A stretch of 64,000 bases of DNA, taken from contig NZ_JAFDVE010000001.1 in assembly GCF_016888005.1 (NCBI RefSeq), positions 1-64,000 of the forward strand, read 5' to 3'. This document shows, in pieces, positions 15,419 through 24,092 of this stretch. The translations under genes and the position numbers were made by a program. The stretch comes from Phycicoccus sp. CSK15P-2. Its GTDB lineage: Bacteria > Actinomycetota > Actinomycetes > Actinomycetales > Dermatophilaceae. Numbering within the stretch: position 1 is the stretch's first letter; each line of letters opens with the position of its first letter. The notes below the pieces were generated by a model, which did no database searches, was not told where the DNA came from, and saw only the letters and a program-made list of their open reading frames with translations.

Positions 15419-16711
15419 TCAGTCGCGGTCCTGGTCGGTGGTGGTCGCGTCGTTCGCGATCGGTGCGTCCGGGGAGTCCTCCGCAGCACTGGCCTCGGCC
15501 TTCTCCACTGCGGCCGGACCGAGCACGTCCCGCACGGTCGGGTCCTCGGTCTCGTGGGCTCCCGGGCCGTCCGGGGAGTCGAGCAGGTGGTGGCCGACGG
15601 CGTTGAGCACGGCGACGGTCGGCACCGCGATGAGACCCCCGATGATGCCGGCGAGGATGAGACCGGCGGCGATGGCGAGGATGACGGCGAGCGGGTGCAG
15701 CCGCATCGCACGGCCGATGAGCAGCGGCTGCAGCAGGTGACTCTCGAGCTGCTGCACGCCGATGACGATTCCGAGCATGATGAGTGCCTGGACAGGCCCC
15801 AGCGCGACGAGCGCCAGGAGGACCGCGACGCCCCCCGAGACGGCCGCCCCCACGATCGGGATGAAGGCACCGAAGAAGACGAGCAGGGCGATGCCCGAGG
15901 CGAACGGGACGCCGAGGATGGCGGCGCCGATGCCGATGCCGGTGGCGTCCGCGAGCGCCACGAAGATCGTCGCGCGGGTGAACGCCGCGAGCTGGCCCCA
16001 CGCGATGAGCCCCGACGAGTGCACCTTGGTGCGCGCGCCTCGGGGGAAGACCCGGACCACCCACGCCCAGATGGCGGCGCCGTCGTAGAGGAAGAAGAAG
16101 AGGGTGAACAGCGCGAGGAAGAAGCCGGCGACGAGATGACCCACGGTGAGGCCCGCGGCGGCGAGGGAGTCGGTGAGGTTGCCCGAGCTGAACGCGTCCC
16201 GAGCGCGCGCGATGTAGTCGGTGAGCTGGGTGTCCGTGATGCCGAAGCTGTCCTGGGCCCACTGGCGGATCTGCTCGATGCCGTCGGTGACCCGGCTGGT
16301 GATGTCACCCAGCTGGCTCGTCAGCTGCGACCCGACGAACGAGAGCAGACCCGAGACGACGGCGATCGTCCCGATGACCGTGAGGCCCGCCGCGAGACCT
16401 CGCGGCAGGATGCGGGCCAGACGGTCGTAGACCGGGTGGAGCAGGGCCGAGAGCAGGAGCGCGACGAGCACCGGGATGACGACCTCGGACAGCAGGCTGG
16501 AGAGGTACAGGAATCCCACGAGCGCTGCCGCGATGACGACACTCCGCCAGGCCCACTCGCTGGCGGTGCGGACACCGCGGGGGACGGACCACTCCGCCGG
16601 GCGCAGGGCGTCGTCGCCGGTCGTCCACCCCTCGGGTCGGCCGGGGAGCGAGCGCGGCAGGTCCGCAGGGTCAGGACCGGACCGGGGGCCGCGGAGGAAG
16701 GGTGGTCGCAT
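15419..16711 (-). CDS. AI-2E family transporter (UPF0118)
   Basis: This 430-residue membrane protein has an N-terminal hydrophobic pair, a central soluble helical part (about 125-205) and a C-terminal membrane block with the motifs GAFIPIVGAAVSGG and LEPYxL-like ESHLLQPLLIGRAM. These are hallmarks of the AI-2E/PerM family. Members include the AI-2 exporter TqsA and Na+/H+ antiporter-like proteins; most actinobacterial members have unknown substrates. The acidic C-terminus of about 60 residues is typical. It converges on glpR with only 47 bp between them. Confidence 0.9.
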   Translation of the reverse strand: MRPPFLRGPRSGPDPADLPRSLPGRPEGWTTGDDALRPAEWSVPRGVRTASEWAWRSVVIAAALVGFLYLSSLLSEVVIPVLVALLLSALLHPVYDRLARILPRGLAAGLTVIGTIAVVSGLLSFVGSQLTSQLGDITSRVTDGIEQIRQWAQDSFGITDTQLTDYIARARDAFSSGNLTDSLAAAGLTVGHLVAGFFLALFTLFFFLYDGAAIWAWVVRVFPRGARTKVHSSGLIAWGQLAAFTRATIFVALADATGIGIGAAILGVPFASGIALLVFFGAFIPIVGAAVSGGVAVLLALVALGPVQALIMLGIVIGVQQLESHLLQPLLIGRAMRLHPLAVILAIAAGLILAGIIGGLIAVPTVAVLNAVGHHLLDSPDGPGAHETEDPTVRDVLGPAAVEKAEASAAEDSPDAPIANDATTTDQDRD

Positions 16712-16896
16712 GACGCGACTCTAGGCGCTCCGAGCGACGACGTGCCGCGCCGCGACCTGCGCGGATGGGTGGACACCCTGGGGTGACCGGCGGTCATCAG
16801 GCGGAGCGTCCGGGGGACCGGAGGGCGCCATGGGAACGCTGCGAGCGTGCGTGTCCGGACGTCGGGTGGGGCCCGGTCCGTGGGAGCGGCGTCGGT

Positions 16897-16926
16897 TTCG
16901 GAGCGGCGCTCGCCGGGTGTTATCGT
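16897..16926 (+). promoter_or_regulatory. Putative tRNA-Ala promoter
   Basis: TTCGGA (16897-16902), 18 bp, then TATCGT (16921-16926) precede the tRNA by 13 bases. This is a modest sigma-70-like match. The rest of the 228-base gap 16712-16939 shows nothing else recognisable. Confidence 0.4.
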
Positions 16927-16939
16927 TTCTCCCGCACTC

Positions 16940-17014
<75 letters not shown>

Positions 17015-17073
17015 CACCGGAAACCCCGTCCGACCAGCACATACGTGCCGGCCCGGGCGGGGTTCTCCCATTG

Positions 17074-18156
17074 TCATTCACCGCCCACCCCCTTCCGTGC
17101 CCCCCTCGTGCCCCCCGGAGCCGCGTTCAGACGGTCCAGCCCCGCCAGGTCGGCCCCGGTCCCGAGGAAGTGGAGGTACCGGTTCGTCGTCGCGATCGAC
17201 TCGTGACCCATCCACGCCTGGACCGTTCCCGGGTCGACCCCGCGGGCCAGCCAGAGGCACGCCGCGGTGTGCCGCAGGTCGTGGATCCTCCGGCCGTGAC
17301 CGGTCGTCGCCCACTGCACGGAGCGCAGCACCGAGGTGCGGTGCAGGCGAGCGCCGCCAGCCGAGGTGAACAGCAGCTCGCTCGGATCCTTGCTCTCGCT
17401 GAACCGGAGGACGATCGGCAGGACCCGGTCAGCCAGCGGCACCCGGCGCGTCCGCCTGCCCTTCGTCGCCTTCACCGTCTGACCCTCCGGCTGGGATCGG
17501 CGCACGAGCAGGCCAGGAGTCGGCACCTGCATGACGTCCTCGACGCGCATCGACCGCGCCTCTGCCCACCGCAGCCCCGTCCAGCACAGCACGAGCAGAA
17601 CGTCCGCCAGATGCGGCGACCGCTCGGCCCACTGTGCGTGCACCACCTCGACCTCGGCCTCAGTGAACGGGTCCATCTCGTCGACCTCCCGAGACTGCCT
17701 CGGTACCCGGACACCGAGAACGGGATTGGTCAGGATGACCTTCTCGCGGACGCACCAGGCAAAGAATGACGACAGGCTCGCCCGGTAGCGGACCACCGAG
17801 CTCTCGGCCATCCCCGCAGCCAGCAGCTGCTCGAACGCCCGAGCCACCTCGCGGCCAGACACGGCAGAAACGTGCACCGCCAGCAGGCTCGTCGGGCTCA
17901 ACCGCAGCACGTCGAGATCCGCCCGGTAGGTCTTGGCCGCAACCGTCGTCCGGCGTACCGCCAGCCACCGGTGCATCAAGGATCGAACCCGCTCTCGGCC
18001 GGCACGAGGGTCGATCCCGCCGTCCAGAGCGGCGCGTTCGCGCGACAACCACGCCCTGGCCTCGCGCTGCGTGTCGAACACCCGGCTCGCGACGTCGACC
18101 CGCCCGCTCTTCAGCTTCGCCCGGAACCGACCGTTCGGAAGCTTGCGAACACTCAC
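17074..18156 (-). CDS. int: Tyrosine recombinase/integrase of the tRNA-Ala element
   Basis: This 360-residue protein is called from GTG 18156, which overlaps the xis stop by four bases (GTGA). An N-terminal beta-strand domain (RKLPNGRFRAKL) is followed by a SAM-like core-binding domain and the catalytic domain. The catalytic residues are visible as R in TGLRWAEARSM, HxxR in IHDLRHTAA, and the nucleophile Tyr in TTNRYLHFLG. It should catalyse site-specific integration and excision at the 44-bp att sites. The gene reads toward the tRNA and ends close to attL, as in pSAM2-type elements. Confidence 0.95.
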   Translation of the reverse strand: MSVRKLPNGRFRAKLKSGRVDVASRVFDTQREARAWLSRERAALDGGIDPRAGRERVRSLMHRWLAVRRTTVAAKTYRADLDVLRLSPTSLLAVHVSAVSGREVARAFEQLLAAGMAESSVVRYRASLSSFFAWCVREKVILTNPVLGVRVPRQSREVDEMDPFTEAEVEVVHAQWAERSPHLADVLLVLCWTGLRWAEARSMRVEDVMQVPTPGLLVRRSQPEGQTVKATKGRRTRRVPLADRVLPIVLRFSESKDPSELLFTSAGGARLHRTSVLRSVQWATTGHGRRIHDLRHTAACLWLARGVDPGTVQAWMGHESIATTNRYLHFLGTGADLAGLDRLNAAPGGTRGARKGVGGE

Positions 18157-18368
18157 GCCGCGACCCTCGACAGCCACGCCTCCACGTCCTGACGTCGATA
18201 GCGCGGACATGATGGAGCAAGCCACACCACCCGCGGACCATGGCCGGTCTGCCGCCAGCGACACAGCGTCGACGGCGACACCCGCAGCGCCCGTGCCACC
18301 TCCGCCGACGTCAGCAGGCGCTGTAGCGCCTCTGGGCCGGCACCCGCCACCTGACTCTTCTGCTCCAT
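18153..18368 (-). CDS. xis: Excisionase-like MerR/HTH_17 DNA-binding protein
   Basis: This 71-residue protein starts at ATG 18368 after GAGAGAGG. It contains a winged helix-turn-helix: LLTSAEVARALRVSPSTLCR, then the wing RYRRQDVEAWL. This is the usual form of small actinobacterial excisionases (Xis/RDF) encoded just before int. It probably bends att DNA and directs the integrase to excision. Overlap with the int start implies coupled translation. A role as a general regulator is possible but less likely in this position. Confidence 0.88.
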   Translation of the reverse strand: MEQKSQVAGAGPEALQRLLTSAEVARALRVSPSTLCRWRQTGHGPRVVWLAPSCPRYRRQDVEAWLSRVAA

Positions 18369-18406
18369 GCCACGTTCCTCTCTCCCACGTCCTTCACGAT
18401 GCTGAG

Positions 18407-19900
18407 CTACCGACTTCCCGATCGCCATTGGTCGTACTCCCGGGCCCGGGCCGCGGCAGCAAGGGCGAGCGCTTCCTCCGCGGCATCGCGCCAGCCGGTG
18501 CCGAGGTAGGTCCAGGACCCGACGACCAGCGTGGTCTCGTCTTGATCGTCGGCCAGGAGCCGGCACTCGAGGTCGCGGGTGTCGATGGGTTGGCCGGTGC
18601 GGCGGGACTCGGCGGCGAGGGTCTGCCAGCGGGTGCGGGCTCGTCTGAGAGCGCCGAGGGTGACGGAGTAACGGCGGGACTTGGTACCGAAGTGGCCGCG
18701 GAAGCCCAGCATGTGCACCCACTGGGTCATCCGCTGGTAGTCGTGGTCCTCGGGGTGGTGACGGGCGGCGCGGCCGGCCAGGTCGGCGCAGGCGGCACGC
18801 AGGGCCGCGATGTGGCGGCGATGTTGCCCTTCGCCGTGCAGGCCGGAGACGTCCTTGGTGGCGTACTTCGCGAGGTAGCCGGCGACCTGACCGGGGGTGA
18901 GGGCGGCGTCGGGGTCATCCAGCCGGCGGCCGGCGGTGACGACGCGGACGTCGAGCTGCGCGCCCCAGGCCAGGACACGCGGGATGTCGTCGGCGTCGAC
19001 CGGTTCGGCCAACAGAGCTACGGTCCGCGCGGCGTCCCGCACGAGCGCGGCCAGAACCGGGCCGTCGAGAACCGCCGGGGCGGGCGCGCCGATCCCGGCC
19101 GCGGCAGGGCCGTCGAGCCGGATCAGGGCGTGGAAGTGGACCAGGCCACGGTCCTGGTACTCCGCGACCTTGGCGTACTGGATCGACGCGTGCTCACCGA
19201 GGGTCGCTTCGCTGACGCCGAGGTAGCAGGCGACCGCCCGGCGGAGGGCGATGGTCGTGCGGCGCCACAGCTCGGGGGCGTGCCACTGCCAGATCACGGC
19301 CGAGGCGGTGTCGTAGCAGTCCGCACAGAGCGGTGCGCCGGAGCGGGAGTCGCCGCGTTCGTGCACCTGCGTGCACCAGCGGGGTCGGCCGTGGGGGCAG
19401 CGGGTCCGGTCGTCCCGACGTCGGGGCCGGCAGGGTCTCCCGCTGCGGTGGCCGTGAACGAGGCCGAAGGAGGGAGCGGTGAAGGTGGCGAACAACAGCG
19501 GGTTGTCGGCGACCGTGGCGGGGACGGTCTTGCCGCCGGCGACGCCGGAGCGGATGAGGGCGAAGGTGTCCCGGGCGTAGGTGCGCGAGCACGCGGGACA
19601 GACGTGCGCGCGACGGTTGCCGCAGGGCCGGTACAGCACCCCGAGCGGCGCGTCCGTCGAGGAGAACGTCGAGAGGACTTCTCCGGTCGCGGCGTCGACA
19701 GTGGTGGAGGTGCCGGCGAGCCGGACCGGTCGGGCGCAGTTGTGCACCGCGGCGAGCGTGTCGAACAACGATTCGTCGGTGCCGTCCCTGAAGCGAGCGA
19801 CGAGTCCAGAGAGGTCGAGTCCCGAGTCGAGCTCCAGCGGTGCGTCCTCGCCGAAGCCACGGAACCCTGACCGCGTGCACGGGTCGGTGGGGTGGGTCAC
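18407..19900 (-). CDS. RepSA-like rolling-circle replication initiator
   Basis: This 497-residue protein starts at GTG 19900. An N-terminal zinc-ribbon-like part has HVCPACS and LCADCY cysteine pairs. The HUH nuclease part has LVHFHALIRLDG for metal binding and YLAKYATK as the catalytic Tyr helix. This layout matches the RepSA initiators of pSAM2-type elements, which replicate the excised circle by rolling circle and nick a double-strand origin. A perfect 16-bp inverted repeat lies 20 bp upstream (19921-19963). It probably forms one transcript with xis and int. Confidence 0.9.
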   Translation of the reverse strand: MTHPTDPCTRSGFRGFGEDAPLELDSGLDLSGLVARFRDGTDESLFDTLAAVHNCARPVRLAGTSTTVDAATGEVLSTFSSTDAPLGVLYRPCGNRRAHVCPACSRTYARDTFALIRSGVAGGKTVPATVADNPLLFATFTAPSFGLVHGHRSGRPCRPRRRDDRTRCPHGRPRWCTQVHERGDSRSGAPLCADCYDTASAVIWQWHAPELWRRTTIALRRAVACYLGVSEATLGEHASIQYAKVAEYQDRGLVHFHALIRLDGPAAAGIGAPAPAVLDGPVLAALVRDAARTVALLAEPVDADDIPRVLAWGAQLDVRVVTAGRRLDDPDAALTPGQVAGYLAKYATKDVSGLHGEGQHRRHIAALRAACADLAGRAARHHPEDHDYQRMTQWVHMLGFRGHFGTKSRRYSVTLGALRRARTRWQTLAAESRRTGQPIDTRDLECRLLADDQDETTLVVGSWTYLGTGWRDAAEEALALAAAARAREYDQWRSGSR

Positions 19901-19920
19901 GCGCGGCCACCCCTTCCCGA

Positions 19921-19963
19921 GGGTGTGCCGGGTGACTAGTGCGACCCGTCACCCGGCACACCC
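19921..19963. repeat. Perfect 16-bp inverted repeat upstream of rep
   Basis: The arms 19921-19936 and 19948-19963 are exact inverted copies (left arm GGGTGTGCCGGGTGAC) with an 11-base spacer. It sits between the rep start and the cargo block. Candidate roles are an operator for a rep repressor, a double-strand origin hairpin, or a transcription terminator; position favours the first two. Confidence 0.7.
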
Positions 19964-20284
19964 GGTCCAGGGCGGCCAGGTCGCCGAAACGTCTCTAAGC
20001 CCCTGGGGTCGCTCAGGAGACGAAGCAGCGGGCGCGAGAAGAAGTCATGTGCGGCGACGAAGTATGCGGCCACTGGCCAGGGTGGGGAGCCGACCCCCAG
20101 GCGATTGCCATCAAGTTTGGGTGTACGCCCGCTTGGTGCCCCCAATGTGACGCCCGGCCGAACACTCGTTCAAGGAGAAGCCGAAATCAATTGCTGCGCC
20201 CGGTTCCTTCGCAAGGGACGATGGGCGGCCCTGAACGTCCGCACATGCCGATGATGAGTGATCGACTCTGCCCACGATCGGGCT
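19964..20284. other. Gene-poor stretch inside the element
   Basis: These 321 bp between the rep-proximal repeat and the S1-like gene contain only short frames without family resemblance. Base composition is more AT-rich than the flanking core. It could hold rep promoters or an origin. No clear RNA or repeat was seen. Confidence 0.4.
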
Positions 20285-20569
20285 TCAGGTCAACGCCAGG
20301 CGGAGTTGTCCGTTTGGCGTTCTGCCCAACACCTTCAGCCGGAGGTGCGCCCCCACCGCGGGGTGGTCTACAAAGTCCTCCCGAATGTGCTCAAGGCCCA
20401 TCGCAGTGACGTTGACGTGGCCCCAAACGTCCTGCGCGGGGACGTAGACGCCGACGCCGTAGACGTGCTGGCAGGCGACTACGCCTTCCACGATCGTGTC
20501 CGGGTCGATGGCGTCGGACTCTTGTTCCACGGGGGTGCGCGAGTGGAAACACCGATAGTCGTTGGCCAC
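20285..20569 (-). CDS. Small S1/OB-fold-like RNA-binding protein (element cargo)
   Basis: This 94-residue protein (GTG start at 20569) reads like a single S1 domain: IVEGVVACQHVYGVGVYV as strands 1-2, then WGHVNVTAM where S1 proteins have GLVHxSEL, and VGAHLRLKVLGRTPNGQLRL as the closing strands. S1 domains bind RNA. The resemblance was judged by eye and could be to another OB-fold. It is encoded in the cargo half of the integrated element, on the same strand as the Imm74-like gene. Function is unknown; codon use is less GC-biased than in the core genome. Confidence 0.6.
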   Translation of the reverse strand: MANDYRCFHSRTPVEQESDAIDPDTIVEGVVACQHVYGVGVYVPAQDVWGHVNVTAMGLEHIREDFVDHPAVGAHLRLKVLGRTPNGQLRLALT

Positions 20570-20616
20570 TTTGCGAGCCTATCGATCACCGCACACTCCG
20601 GCCGCGACACGCACGT

Positions 20617-20877
20617 TCAGCCTTGGGTGTGAACCTCGAAGCCCGCTGAGCGCCAGGCGCGCGTGATGTTGTTCTGAATCTCGAGTCGTCGCTCTTCGGG
20701 GATCGAGTCCACGTACACCACGAACGCTTTGTCGGACATAGCCTCTGAGTTCACGTGGAGCCTGCAGTCGCCGTCCAGGTACTCCATGCCTGCACGCCCG
20801 AGCGCACGGACCTCGAAGCCGAGAGAAGAGACCAGCCACGGGCCCCGCTTCGAGAACCGCTCTACTCCTGTGGCCAC
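20617..20877 (-). CDS. Small protein resembling Imm74-type immunity proteins
   Basis: An 86-residue protein is called from GTG 20877; upstream residues in the frame look non-coding. The order of features, GMEYLDGDCRLHVNSEAM, then FVVYVDSI, then a C-terminal helix ending in WRSAGFEVH, resembles small predicted immunity proteins of the Imm74 group. That likeness is from memory and is tentative. If right, the protein would neutralise a toxin, but no toxin gene is recognisable next to it. It may instead be an orphan immunity gene carried by the element. The start is uncertain. Confidence 0.5.
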   Translation of the reverse strand: MATGVERFSKRGPWLVSSLGFEVRALGRAGMEYLDGDCRLHVNSEAMSDKAFVVYVDSIPEERRLEIQNNITRAWRSAGFEVHTQG

Positions 20878-20991
20878 ACATGAAGTTTGCCCCCTAGAAG
20901 AGGTCCGCACACGCCGCAATCCGTGCGGTCGTGTCGACGAGGTCGCGTCAGAACACCAGGCAGCGACAGCAAGCATCAGTACCGTCAGCCC

Positions 20992-21321
20992 ATGGGCAAC
21001 GAGTCAGCACTCGGATTCGAATCGAAGAGACACTTCCAACTGTGGCTCTACTCGGTTAGCCACGCCCAACTGCTTCTGCGTAGCACCAAGGGGCGCAACG
21101 CGGACTCCCGTGTGGACGTGCTGTTCAAGGGCGTCGCCGCGCTCAATCTCCCCACCTCGTTCGATGGGCTGCGGGTCCGGGAGGCAACGCCCGGGCACTT
21201 CGACGTCAGCGGAGCGAACTGGCAGGGAAGCATCGAGGCTCTGGCGTTCTTCGCTGCCGAGGACGACGGCGAGTACTACGACCTCAGCCCCTTCGCGGCC
21301 TCGCTTGGCGAGCAAGCCTGA
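20992..21321 (+). CDS. Hypothetical protein (element cargo)
   Basis: This 109-residue protein runs from ATG 20992. No known family is recognised. It looks like an intact alpha/beta protein: an aromatic N-terminal helix (RHFQLWLYSVSHAQLLLRS), a central GLRVREATPGHFDV strand region, and an acidic aromatic tail (EDDGEYYDLSPF). It has no signal peptide or membrane segment. It diverges from the Imm74-like gene, with 114 bp between them, and converges on the 277-residue gene. Its codon usage has more A/T-ending codons than the core genes, consistent with transfer. Confidence 0.6.
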   Translation: MGNESALGFESKRHFQLWLYSVSHAQLLLRSTKGRNADSRVDVLFKGVAALNLPTSFDGLRVREATPGHFDVSGANWQGSIEALAFFAAEDDGEYYDLSPFAASLGEQA

Positions 21322-21337
21322 ACGTCCGCTCATGCCG

Positions 21338-22171
21338 CTAGGCGCTCGTCTCGGCATGCCTGACCTGGGGACGACGTGCGCGGAGTTGTGGAATCCGCGC
21401 CACCTGGTCGGTCGAGGACAGCCCGTCTGCGGTCGACAGCAAGCTGAGTAACTGCAATTGGCGGCCGCTGTTGGCTGCCGCCTCCAACTTGTGGTGGCCA
21501 TCGAGGAGGAAGTGCGTGAGCGCCCAGTGGGCGTAGTAGTCACCTCCGATGGCATTGGCTGGTTGGCAGACGTCGAGGATGGAGACGGCGACCGCCGTCG
21601 GTCTGTTGCTCGACGTCAGGGCAGTCTCCAGCTCACGGACGCGGGCGCGCTCGTTCCACGAGGGCGGCACCATCGGAACGACGAACTCGTACAGGTGCGC
21701 CGCGGCGTCCACGGCTGTCTCGAAGGTCCGGTAATAGGGGGTGCGGGGATACTCCGGCAGGCCCCAGAACCCATCGACACCCCAGGTTTGAACCTGCTCG
21801 TGCGCGAAGTAGTCGCCTTCCAGCACTGGGCTCACCAACCGGGGATGGATGGCGAGAAGCAACGGGAGGTACTCGCCGCGCGCAAGCGCCGCACCAAATG
21901 GTTCGATGACGTCGTCGTCGAGTCCTCGTAGGCCGTCCCCCAATCGGTCCTGCAGCTCTTGGATCGAACCACCTTCGTTGGCGCCCTCAAGCCGGCGAAA
22001 GACGAACTGGCACGTGCCGCACCAGAAGGACAATTCGAAAGCTGGGCGCTCGTTGACCATAAGGACGCGTCGTCCCGCCCAGGTGCCTTCCTTCTTGGTC
22101 TCTTCCCCGAACCGCAACCATGGCTCGGAGGCCGCGCCCAGTACGCGTGGTGCTCCCGCTTCCAACAGCAT
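21338..22171 (-). CDS. Hypothetical 277-residue protein with DGHHKLEAA motif (element cargo)
   Basis: The frame is intact from ATG 22171. The family is not recognised. A Cys pair (FWCGTCQFVF) is near residue 50. A central aromatic segment (WGVDGFWGLPEYP) precedes YYAHWALTHFLLDGHHKL. The last motif recalls the DGHHR loop of ParB/sulfiredoxin-like nucleotide-binding domains, but the rest does not clearly match that fold. It is the largest cargo gene of the element and lies nearest attR, where phage-like and integrative elements often keep accessory functions. A defence or toxin-related role is only a guess. Confidence 0.6.
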   Translation of the reverse strand: MLLEAGAPRVLGAASEPWLRFGEETKKEGTWAGRRVLMVNERPAFELSFWCGTCQFVFRRLEGANEGGSIQELQDRLGDGLRGLDDDVIEPFGAALARGEYLPLLLAIHPRLVSPVLEGDYFAHEQVQTWGVDGFWGLPEYPRTPYYRTFETAVDAAAHLYEFVVPMVPPSWNERARVRELETALTSSNRPTAVAVSILDVCQPANAIGGDYYAHWALTHFLLDGHHKLEAAANSGRQLQLLSLLSTADGLSSTDQVARIPQLRARRPQVRHAETSA

Positions 22172-22772
22172 GGCGAGACCCTATGCCTGCAGGGTCGGCC
22201 TGGGAGCCCGCTCGGAGGGCGCCGATCATCTGCAGATGCGACCGGACGTCTCGCTTCGACGGCGCAACGACACGGGGCGAGTCTCCCTCCGTGACCCTGG
22301 GGACAAGCCGCCCGGTTCGGCCTCGGGAGGACTTTCTCTACTGGCTCAAGGCGGCGCTCCGTGCCGCGGCGCCGCTCGGCGGCGGGGCCCCGCGACAGGG
22401 ACCCCCGCGCTCCGGGCGCTTCGCGCCCTCCGCGCACCCCCGTCGCACCCCACCACCTCGCCGCGCACAACTTCGAGCGTGCCGGCTGACGTCGCAGAGA
22501 CGTCCTCACCTCCGCGGCGCCGACCCTACGCAGAGCATCCGCCCGACTCCGGACCGCATCAAGGGCGGCTGCGCCGTCGCTCCGCGATGACCTACGGCCA
22601 CCCTTGACCCGGCCACTCCGCCGAGCTCCAGTGCCCCGCTACGGGTCGGTGCCACTCCCTGCCGAAACCGTGCCCCCCCGATGCCCCCCGGGTTCGGCGC
22701 CGACCCCGTCTCGGGCAACTCCTGCAACGGGGAAACACCTATCGCGAAACGTCCACTACGGCATGAATCGCC
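22172..22772. other. Gene-free GC-rich stretch adjoining attR
   Basis: About 600 bp contain no frame with family resemblance. A hairpin-rich tract around 22350-22400 (GCGGCGC ... GCGCCGC arms) could be structural, for example an origin of transfer or replication. The promoter of the 277-residue gene should lie at its left edge. Nothing more specific can be supported. Confidence 0.4.
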
Positions 22773-22818
<46 letters not shown>

Positions 22819-22973
22819 ACCCGCTGGTCAGAGGCCATGCACGGATCCTGAACAAGGAGACGAGCATGGCCTTTTAGCATTTAGTCAGCACAGAGTCGGT
22901 CGACGGCGAAGGTCACTCGGCCCGTCTGGGCGGGCCTCGGCCGGTCGCGGCACGCTTCGCGCACCTGGTGTGT

Positions 22974-23206
22974 ATGACGACTGCAACCCAGCCCGAGCCG
23001 ACACTCGGCCCCGTCCTGACCCTCTCCCACTGGCCACCCAGCTCGGTGTCACTGTGCAGACCCTGTACGACCTCCGAAGCCAGGGCCGCGGTCCGCGCGG
23101 GTTCCGCGTCGGCCGTGAGCTCCGCTTCCGGGTGAGCGAGGTCGAAGCCTGGCTTGCCGAGCTGGAAGCCGATGACGCCGAGCGCCATCCACGGCAGGCC
23201 GGCTGA
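22974..23206 (+). pseudogene. Frameshifted excisionase of a second integrative element
   Basis: The start ATG 22974 opens MTTATQPEPTLGPVLTLSH, but the helix-turn-helix continues in another frame as ATQLGVTVQTLYDLRSQGRG and RFRVSEVEAWLAELE to the stop at 23206. Joining the frames near 23030 gives a normal small Xis of about 77 residues. One indel therefore disrupts it. It lies just outside attR and overlaps the next broken gene (TGATG), the usual xis-int order. It is probably a relic of an earlier integration at the same tRNA. Confidence 0.75.
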
Positions 23207-23395
23207 TGCGCACCGGACGACCTCGGACCCCGATCGGCACCCACGGGGTGGTCAACACCCGCCGGGAGGCCGGTCGGGTCGTGGCGGAGACCCGCGTCCG
23301 TGACGTCGACGGCCGCTTGCGCCAGTCCGGGCCAGCGCCCCGACCGCGGCTGCGGCGCGGAACCGTCTGATGGAGCGCGTCCGTGAGCCCCCGTC
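23206..23395 (+). pseudogene. Truncated and frameshifted integrase N-terminus
   Basis: ATG 23206 opens MRTGRPRTPIGTHGVVNTRR followed by AGRVVAETRVRDVDGRLRQ, an N-terminal arm-binding region typical of integrases from actinobacterial integrative elements. The frame then ends at a TGA near 23368, while the homology seems to continue in another frame as TAAAARNRLMERV. No catalytic domain follows; the sequence runs into the broken CoA-transferase gene. This is a dead integrase fragment linked to the frameshifted xis. Confidence 0.72.
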
Positions 23396-23415
23396 GCTCC
23401 CGAGCGCCGGTGCCT

Positions 23416-23946
23416 GCCCGAGAGGAGGTCGGCGATTGGCACCCCGACCCGCTGCGGGTCGTCGGGTCCGGAGCCCGTCAGGGACATCAGGCCCGCCTCG
23501 CCGTGCGCGATCTGGTCGTAGCCCGCCCGTCCTCCCTCGGGACCGTCGTGGCCGAAACCGGTGATCGACAGGACGACGAGGCCGGGGTTGCGCTCCCGCA
23601 ACTCGTCGACGCCCAGCCCGAGCCGCTCCAGGACGCCCGCGCGGAAGTTCTCCACGAGCACGTCGGCCCGATCGACGAGCGCGAGGAGCACCGCAGTATC
23701 CGACTCGTCCTTGAGGTCGAGGGCGATCGACTCCTTGTTGCGGTTGGTGCACAGGAAGTACGTCGACTGCCGGGCGTCCGGCTCCCCGACGAACGGCGGA
23801 CCCCAGCCGCGGGTGTCGTCGCCCGTGCGTGGTGCCTCGACCTTGACCACGCGCGCGCCCAGGTCACCGAACATCTGTGTCGCGTGAGGCCCCGCGAGGG
23901 CCCGGGAGATGTCGACGACGAGGACTGCCTTGAGGGGTTCGGACAC
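23416..23946 (-). pseudogene. Truncated CaiB/BaiF-type (family III) CoA-transferase
   Basis: About 177 N-terminal residues are clear family III CoA-transferase: VVDISRALAGPHATQMFGDL, the catalytic-Asp region with DLKDES, VLVENFRAGVLERLGLG, and LVVLSITGFGHDGP, ending in VGVPIADLLSG. Family proteins have about 400 residues. Homology stops where the relic integrase begins. The reading frame continues another 170 residues antisense to the int/xis relics, and that part is not family sequence. The gene therefore lost its 3' half at a recombination junction near 23410. Confidence 0.8.
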
Positions 23947-24092
23947 GTGTCACCCGCCTCGGACGAGAGCGGAGCAGAACTGCGGCGCCGAGGTCAAGCG
24001 CTTGTGATGCCTTCCGGCCGCTGCCACAGTGGCAACCAGTGCCACGGGACGGTGTGTCCCGAGGCTCTTGCTACTGCGGCCGGACATCCATG

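Noticed and set aside
20579-20881. A 100-codon minus-strand frame overlapping the Imm74-like gene
   Set aside because: It lacks protein-like composition, while the alternate frame shows ordered strand and helix patterns.
22885-23415. C-terminal half of the 353-codon CoA-transferase frame as a real protein
   Set aside because: The residues are low-complexity and antisense to the xis/int relics, and family sequence stops at residue ~177.
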